Both the position numbers and the translations under genes were made by a program. From contig CAQRYF010000060.1 in assembly GCA_948875265.1 (NCBI GenBank), positions 1 to 10,154 on the forward strand: a DNA stretch of 10,154 bases, given 5' to 3'. Below are positions 6,487 through 10,154 of the stretch, one piece after another (position 1 is the stretch's first letter; every line of letters begins with the position of its first letter). The notes under the pieces were generated by a model. It did no database searches. It was given only the letters and a program-made list of their open reading frames with translations, and was not told the DNA's origin. This DNA comes from an uncultured Clostridia bacterium (GTDB taxonomy: Bacteria > Bacillota > Clostridia > TANB77 > CAG-508).

Positions 6487-6515
6487 TTGAATTTTTACTA
6501 TATTTAATGTATTAT
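6487..6515 (+). promoter_or_regulatory. Weak candidate promoter of the peptide-binding-like gene
   Basis: TTGAAT (6487-6492), a 17-bp spacer and TATTAT (6510-6515). An alternative TATAAC (6513-6518) would have a 20-bp spacer. The remaining AT-rich sequence from 6398 holds nothing else I can name. Confidence 0.35.
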
Positions 6516-6536
6516 AACAAATGATAGAGGTGAAAC

Positions 6537-8124
6537 ATGAAATCTAATTGGTTTAAATATATTTTTATAGTTTTTATTATCATTATTTTAATTTTTTCTA
6601 TTTATAAAATAAGAAAAGATGAAAAAGAAAAAGAGCAAGAACAAATTCAATCAAATAATAGCGAAAACGAAAAGATTAGAGAACTAAAATTAGGAATAGC
6701 TCAATTTGATACTATTAATCCAATACTTAGCAATAATAAAAATATACAAGACATTTCTAAATTAATATATGATCCATTAGTTACTTTAACATCAGACTAT
6801 AAAGCAGAAGCATGTTTAGCAAAAGAATGGGCTAAACAAAGTGATAATTCATACTTGATAAAATTAAGAGAGAATGTTAAATGGACAGGGGGACAGAGAT
6901 TTACAGCAGAAGATGTAAAATTTACAATTGATAGGCTAAAAGATACTCAATCAATTTATTCATATAATGTTCAATATGTTATAGGAATAGATATTGTTGA
7001 TGATTATACAGTAAAAATTAATTTGGATAGGGAAGTACCATTTTTTGAATATAATTTAACATTTCCAATATTATCAAAAGAATATTATGAAGCTCAAGAT
7101 TTTGTAAATACAGAGAAAAATCAGGCACCAGTAGGAACAGGAAGATATAAAATTTCTGAAGTTCAACCATCTTATATAACATTGATTAAAAATACTAATT
7201 GGTGGAATAAAGATGTTAATTTATCAATAGAAAAAATAACAGTAAATCTATATTCATCTATTGGAGAATTATATAATAGTTTTAAAATAGGAAATTTAGA
7301 TTTAATAAGTACTTCAAATGATAATTTACAAGATTATATTGGATCTATAGGATATAGTTCAAAGGAGATTAAAGGAAGAGAACATAACTTTTTAGTGTTC
7401 AATATGCGGAAATTATTTTTTATCTAAGCAAGAAGTAAGAAAAGCAATAGCATATTCTATTGATAAAGAAAATATTGTTTCAAGTATTTTTAACAACAGA
7501 TATTATACAAGTAGTTTTCCCTTAGATTTTGGAAGTTGGTTATGTCAAGAACAAGATGCAAGTAGTGGATATAATTTAGACCAAGCAAAACAATTATTAG
7601 TTGATAATGGTTGGAATTATAGAAACCAATATTGGCAAAAAACTGAAAATTATAAGACACAGAAGTTAGTATTAAATTTATTAGTAAAAGCAAGTGATTT
7701 ATCTAAAGTTTCTGTAGCACAAAATATAAAGGGACAATTAGAAAATCAAGGAATTAGAATTAATATAGTACAAGCAGCTGATAATCAATATAATAGTAGT
7801 TTGCAAAATAAAAATTACGACATTGCTTTATGTAGTAATTATGTATCTCCAAGTCCTAATTTAAATACTTATTTTGGAGAGGGAAATTTAGCTAATTATA
7901 ATAATGATGAAGTTAATAATATTATTAGTGAGGTAAATAATACTACAGATGAAAATATATTAAAAGAAAAATATAAAAGACTAATTGAAATTTATAAAAG
8001 TGATATACCATATGTTAGCTTATATTCAAATAAACATATAGTGGCATATAATTCAGAATTAGTTGGAGAGATTACACCTAATTGGTTTTATCAATTTTAT
8101 GGAATTGAAAATTGGTATAAATAA
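6537..8124 (+). CDS. Family 5 extracellular solute-binding-like protein, membrane-anchored, with an apparent +1 frameshift
   Basis: Resembles oligopeptide/nickel-binding proteins of ABC importers (SBP family 5). An N-terminal membrane helix (about residues 6-23) with no lipobox cysteine anchors it outside the cell, followed by a charged linker. The binding domain shows family marks: ISKLIYDPLVTL, LAKEWAKQSDNSYLIKLREN, VKWTGGQRFTAEDVKFTIDR and APVGTGRYKI. Frame 1 ends RKLFFI at 7427. The expected continuation, NYFLSKQEVRKAIAYSIDKE, is in the next frame from 7408, open to 8124 and ending YGIENWYK. The corrected length is about 528 aa, normal for the family. The break is at a CGG codon (7407-7409); dropping C7407 restores the frame. 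No permease or ATPase gene is adjacent. AGAGGTGA (6526-6533) precedes the start. As for the MBL gene, this may be a recent mutation, an assembly error or frameshifting in translation. Confidence 0.85.
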
Positions 8125-8143
8125 AAAAATTTTTAAAAAAGTA

Positions 8144-8171
8144 TTGACAAAACAGATATTTGGTATATAAT
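8144..8171 (+). promoter_or_regulatory. recA promoter
   Basis: Perfect TTGACA (8144-8149) and perfect TATAAT (8166-8171) with a 16-bp spacer, the strongest promoter in the window. It lies 20 bp after the preceding gene. Confidence 0.8.
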
Positions 8172-8180
8172 AACAATATC

Positions 8181-8192
8181 AAACAAAAGTTC
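8181..8192 (+). promoter_or_regulatory. LexA-like (SOS) operator candidate for recA
   Basis: AAACAAAAGTTC matches the Gram-positive LexA core GAAC-4-GTTC at 7 of 8 fixed positions. It sits 9 bp after the -10 box, over the expected transcription start, where LexA binding would block recA expression. One mismatch in AT-rich DNA leaves room for chance. Confidence 0.45.
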
Positions 8193-8215
8193 AAATAATT
8201 TGAGGAGGAAAATTT

Positions 8216-9256
8216 ATGGGAGAAAATACAGAAAAAAAGAAAGCATTAGAAATGGCAATGAGTCAAATAGAAAAACAATTTGGAAAAGGTTCAGTAATGA
8301 AACTTGGAGAATTTAAAGCAATGGAAATTGAAGCCATACCAACAGGAGCTTTAAGCTTAGATATAGCACTAGGAATAGGAGGAGTTCCAAGAGGTAGAAT
8401 TATAGAAGTATTTGGACCAGAATCTTCTGGTAAAACAACATTAGCGTTACATATAGTTGCAGAAGCACAAAAAATGGGAGGAGAAGCAGCATTTATTGAT
8501 GCAGAACATGCTTTGGATCCAGTATATGCTAGAAAATTAGGAGTAGATATTGATAATTTAATTGTATCTCAACCAGATACAGGAGAGCAAGCATTAGAAA
8601 TAACAGAAAGCTTAGTAAGAAGTGGAGCTTTAGATGTTATAGTAGTTGACTCTGTTGCAGCACTTGTTCCTAAAGCTGAAATTGATGGAGATATGGGAGA
8701 TTCTCATATGGGACTTCAAGCAAGATTAATGTCACAAGCATTAAGAAAACTTGCAGGATCAATCAACAAAACAAAAACAGTAATAATATTTATAAATCAA
8801 TTAAGAGAAAAAATTGGAGTAATGTTTGGAAATCCTGAAACAACAACAGGTGGTAGGGCATTAAAGTTCTATGCATCTGTAAGAATGGATATCAGAAAAA
8901 TAGAAAATATAAAACAAGATGGTGAAGTAAAAGGAAATAGAGTACGTGTTAAAGTGATTAAAAACAAAGTAGCACCACCATTTAGAGAGGCAGAATTTGA
9001 CGTTGTATATGGACAAGGTATTTCAAAAGAAGGAAATATATTAGATATGGCAGTTAATTTAGATATAGTTGAAAAAGCTGGTTCTTGGTTTAGTTATAAC
9101 GGAGAAAGAATTGGACAAGGAAGAGAAAATGTTAAAAAATATCTAAGAGAAAACCCAGAAATGTTGGAAGATATTGAAACAAAAGTAAGAGATAATTTTG
9201 CTAAAGCTTTTGAACAAAGTTTAGGGGAAGAATTACCTAAAGCTGATGAAGATTAA
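8216..9256 (+). CDS. recA: Recombinase RecA
   Basis: DNA strand-exchange ATPase that forms filaments on single-stranded DNA, drives homologous repair and triggers LexA self-cleavage. The 346-aa protein is complete with no intein. It has the N-terminal polymerisation helix (ALEMAMSQIEKQFGKGSVMK), Walker A GPESSGKTT (67-75), Walker B in LDVIVVDSVAALVPKAEIDG (about 140-155), the L1/L2 region (GDSHMGLQARLMSQALRKL, then MFGNPETTTGGRALKFYAS), and an acidic C-terminal tail. AGGAGG (8203-8208) lies 7 nt before the ATG. It is a single-gene unit with a consensus promoter, a LexA-like box and a large terminator. In Bacillus recA lies just upstream of the rny-ymdB-spoVS region; here it is downstream. Arginine codons are almost all AGA/AGG, with no in-frame CGG. 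Confidence 0.99.
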   Translation: MGENTEKKKALEMAMSQIEKQFGKGSVMKLGEFKAMEIEAIPTGALSLDIALGIGGVPRGRIIEVFGPESSGKTTLALHIVAEAQKMGGEAAFIDAEHALDPVYARKLGVDIDNLIVSQPDTGEQALEITESLVRSGALDVIVVDSVAALVPKAEIDGDMGDSHMGLQARLMSQALRKLAGSINKTKTVIIFINQLREKIGVMFGNPETTTGGRALKFYASVRMDIRKIENIKQDGEVKGNRVRVKVIKNKVAPPFREAEFDVVYGQGISKEGNILDMAVNLDIVEKAGSWFSYNGERIGQGRENVKKYLRENPEMLEDIETKVRDNFAKAFEQSLGEELPKADED

Positions 9257-9325
9257 AACAAAACTTATAAAATAGTAAAAGTATTCATATAACAATAAAA
9301 AATTATAAAAATTAATTTAGTTAGG

Positions 9326-9380
9326 GGCTAAATAAGTGATATGTATTATTTATATACATATTGTTTATTTAGTCTTTTTT
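9326..9380 (+). terminator. Large terminator after recA
   Basis: Long hairpin: base arms GGCTAAATAA (9326-9335) and TTATTTAGTC (9365-9374) pair at 9 of 10 positions, and inner arms around ATATGTA and TACATAT extend it. A six-T tract follows (9375-9380). The 69 bp between the recA stop and this hairpin hold nothing I can name. Confidence 0.85.
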
Positions 9381-9400
9381 CATAAAAATATAAAAAATAC

Positions 9401-9429
9401 TTGACACGTATAAAAAACACGTGTAATAT
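9401..9429 (+). promoter_or_regulatory. hicAB promoter with paired operator
   Basis: TTGACA (9401-9406), a 17-bp spacer and TAATAT (9424-9429). Two related octamers, ACACGTAT (9404-9411) and the perfect palindrome ACACGTGT (9417-9424), begin 13 bp apart and overlap the -35 and -10 boxes. This suits repression by the ribbon-helix-helix domain of HicB; the binding itself is inferred. Confidence 0.65.
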
Positions 9430-9452
9430 AATAAGAAAGAAGGCAGATAATA

Positions 9453-9650
9453 ATGAAAAGATACTCACCAAAAAAAGTAATAAATATCTTATTAAAAAAT
9501 GGATGGATAGAAAAAAGAATTAGAGGAAGTCATCATATATTTATAAAACAAAATGAAGAAAAAATAGTAACAATATCTACTAGTAAAAATCCAATTCCAA
9601 TAGGAACACTAAAAAATATTGAAAAGCAATCAAATATAAAATTTAATTAA
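9453..9650 (+). CDS. hicA: HicA toxin, mRNA interferase
   Basis: Toxin of a type II toxin-antitoxin pair. HicA has a small dsRNA-binding-like fold and stops growth by cutting mRNA. The 65-aa sequence shows the whole family pattern: N-terminal SPKKVINILLKNGW, the catalytic GSHHIF motif (25-30, His27 the usual catalytic residue), VTISTSKNPIPIGTLKNI and a final helix. The length is typical. The catalytic residues are intact, so it should be active. It is first in a two-gene operon, 12 bp ahead of the antitoxin gene, and under its promoter's paired operator. Confidence 0.93.
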   Translation: MKRYSPKKVINILLKNGWIEKRIRGSHHIFIKQNEEKIVTISTSKNPIPIGTLKNIEKQSNIKFN

Positions 9651-9662
9651 AGGAGAATAATA

Positions 9663-10070
9663 ATGAAAGAAAGTTATGAATTTGTAGCAATTTTTAATTA
9701 TGCAGAGGATGGAATAAGTATTAGTTTTCCAGATTTACCAGGAGTATTTTCTTCTGCAGAAACTACAGAAGAGGCAATTAAAAATGCAAATGAAGTTTTA
9801 GGGTTAGTTTTATATGATATGGAAATGGATAAAAAGAAAATTCCAGAGTCGACACCATTAGAAAATATAAAATGTGCTAAAAATGAAAAAACTGTATTAG
9901 TAAATGTTTGGATGCCACTTGTTAGAAATGAATTAGATGAGCAAGCTGTAAAAAAGACGTTAACAATTCCACAATGGTTAAACAAATTAGCAGAAGCACA
10001 TAATGTAAATTTTTCTAAATTATTACAAACAGCATTAAAAGAATATTTGAAAATTAAAAGAGTGCTATAA
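9663..10070 (+). CDS. hicB: HicB antitoxin
   Basis: Antitoxin partner of HicA. The N-terminal part (about 1-75) is the partial RNase H-like HicB domain: YEFVAIFNYAEDGISISFPD, LPGVFSSAETTEEAIKNANE and the L-G-LVLYDME helix. The C-terminal 45 residues (about 90-135) form a ribbon-helix-helix DNA-binding domain, VKKTLTIPQWLNKLAEAHNV then FSKLLQTALKEYL, which would bind the operator at 9404-9424 and repress the operon. At 135 aa it is the standard two-domain form. AAAGGAG precedes the start. No terminator is visible before the window ends. Confidence 0.93.
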   Translation: MKESYEFVAIFNYAEDGISISFPDLPGVFSSAETTEEAIKNANEVLGLVLYDMEMDKKKIPESTPLENIKCAKNEKTVLVNVWMPLVRNELDEQAVKKTLTIPQWLNKLAEAHNVNFSKLLQTALKEYLKIKRVL

Positions 10071-10115
10071 TTAAAGATAACATAAAATTTAACAAACTAT
10101 GTCAATAATTTTTGA

Positions 10116-10129
10116 TTAGGACACCCTAA
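10116..10129 (+). repeat. Short hairpin TTAGG-ACAC-CCTAA after hicB
   Basis: Perfect 5-bp stem with a 4-nt ACAC loop. The wider sequence TGATTAGGACACCCT resembles the reverse complement of the REP-like hairpins at 767 and 885, with several bases missing. There is no T tract, so it does not look like a terminator. Confidence 0.25.
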
Positions 10130-10154
10130 AACATAAAAATTATTTCAAGAGTAG

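Noticed and set aside
7801..8124. Separate small gene starting at TTG 7801
   Set aside because: The frame is open from 7408 and continues the solute-binding protein homology; there is no ribosome binding site before 7801.
9698..9985. Leftward open frame of 95 codons opposite hicB
   Set aside because: It lies inside a clear HicB coding region; its composition is that of a reverse-frame shadow.
1..10154. CRISPR array, tRNA or rRNA genes
   Set aside because: I saw no regularly spaced repeats, cloverleaf with CCA-type acceptor, or rRNA-like conserved blocks on either strand.

Overview
The window is very AT-rich chromosomal DNA from a low-GC, endospore-forming Firmicute, most likely an anaerobic Clostridia member. 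The evidence is the rny-ymdB-spoVS order, a Spo0A-type DNA-binding protein, near-exclusive AGA/AGG arginine codons, strong AGGAGG ribosome binding sites and Clostridia-like proteins. The exact genus cannot be told from the sequence.

Layout, left to right. (1) 11-2175: a RAYT/Y1-type transposase-like gene, then a DUF3006 gene and a ComEC-like metallo-beta-lactamase-fold (MBL) hydrolase gene. Two copies of a GC-rich 27-nt hairpin (11-nt arms around a CGTGT loop) sit just downstream of the transposase gene: one at the ribosome binding site of the DUF3006 gene, one in frame inside it. The MBL gene carries an apparent +1 frameshift exactly at its conserved HHGS motif. (2) 2221-2941: an orphan gene for a Spo0A C-terminal DNA-binding domain with no receiver domain, its promoter and terminator, then a second terminator that no longer has a gene. 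(3) 2947-6398: RNase Y (rny), a leftward orphan gene of unknown function, the YmdB phosphodiesterase and SpoVS, with a perfect Spo0A box upstream of spoVS. (4) 6487-8124: a membrane-anchored family 5 peptide-binding-like protein, also with a single +1 frameshift. (5) 8144-9380: recA with a consensus promoter, a LexA-like box and a large terminator. (6) 9401-10070: a complete hicAB toxin-antitoxin operon with a paired operator in its promoter.

Functional links: rny and ymdB act in RNA turnover and the switch between developmental states, spoVS acts in sporulation, and the orphan Spo0A-type protein could in principle read the 0A box in front of spoVS.

The most unusual signal is that both frameshifted genes break at a CGG codon. 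I found only four in-frame CGG codons among the coding regions, and at both breaks skipping the C restores a long, clean, family-consistent reading frame. This may be coincidence, assembly error or recent mutation. It also fits +1 slippage at a poorly decoded CGG codon, although the other two CGG codons appear to be read in frame.
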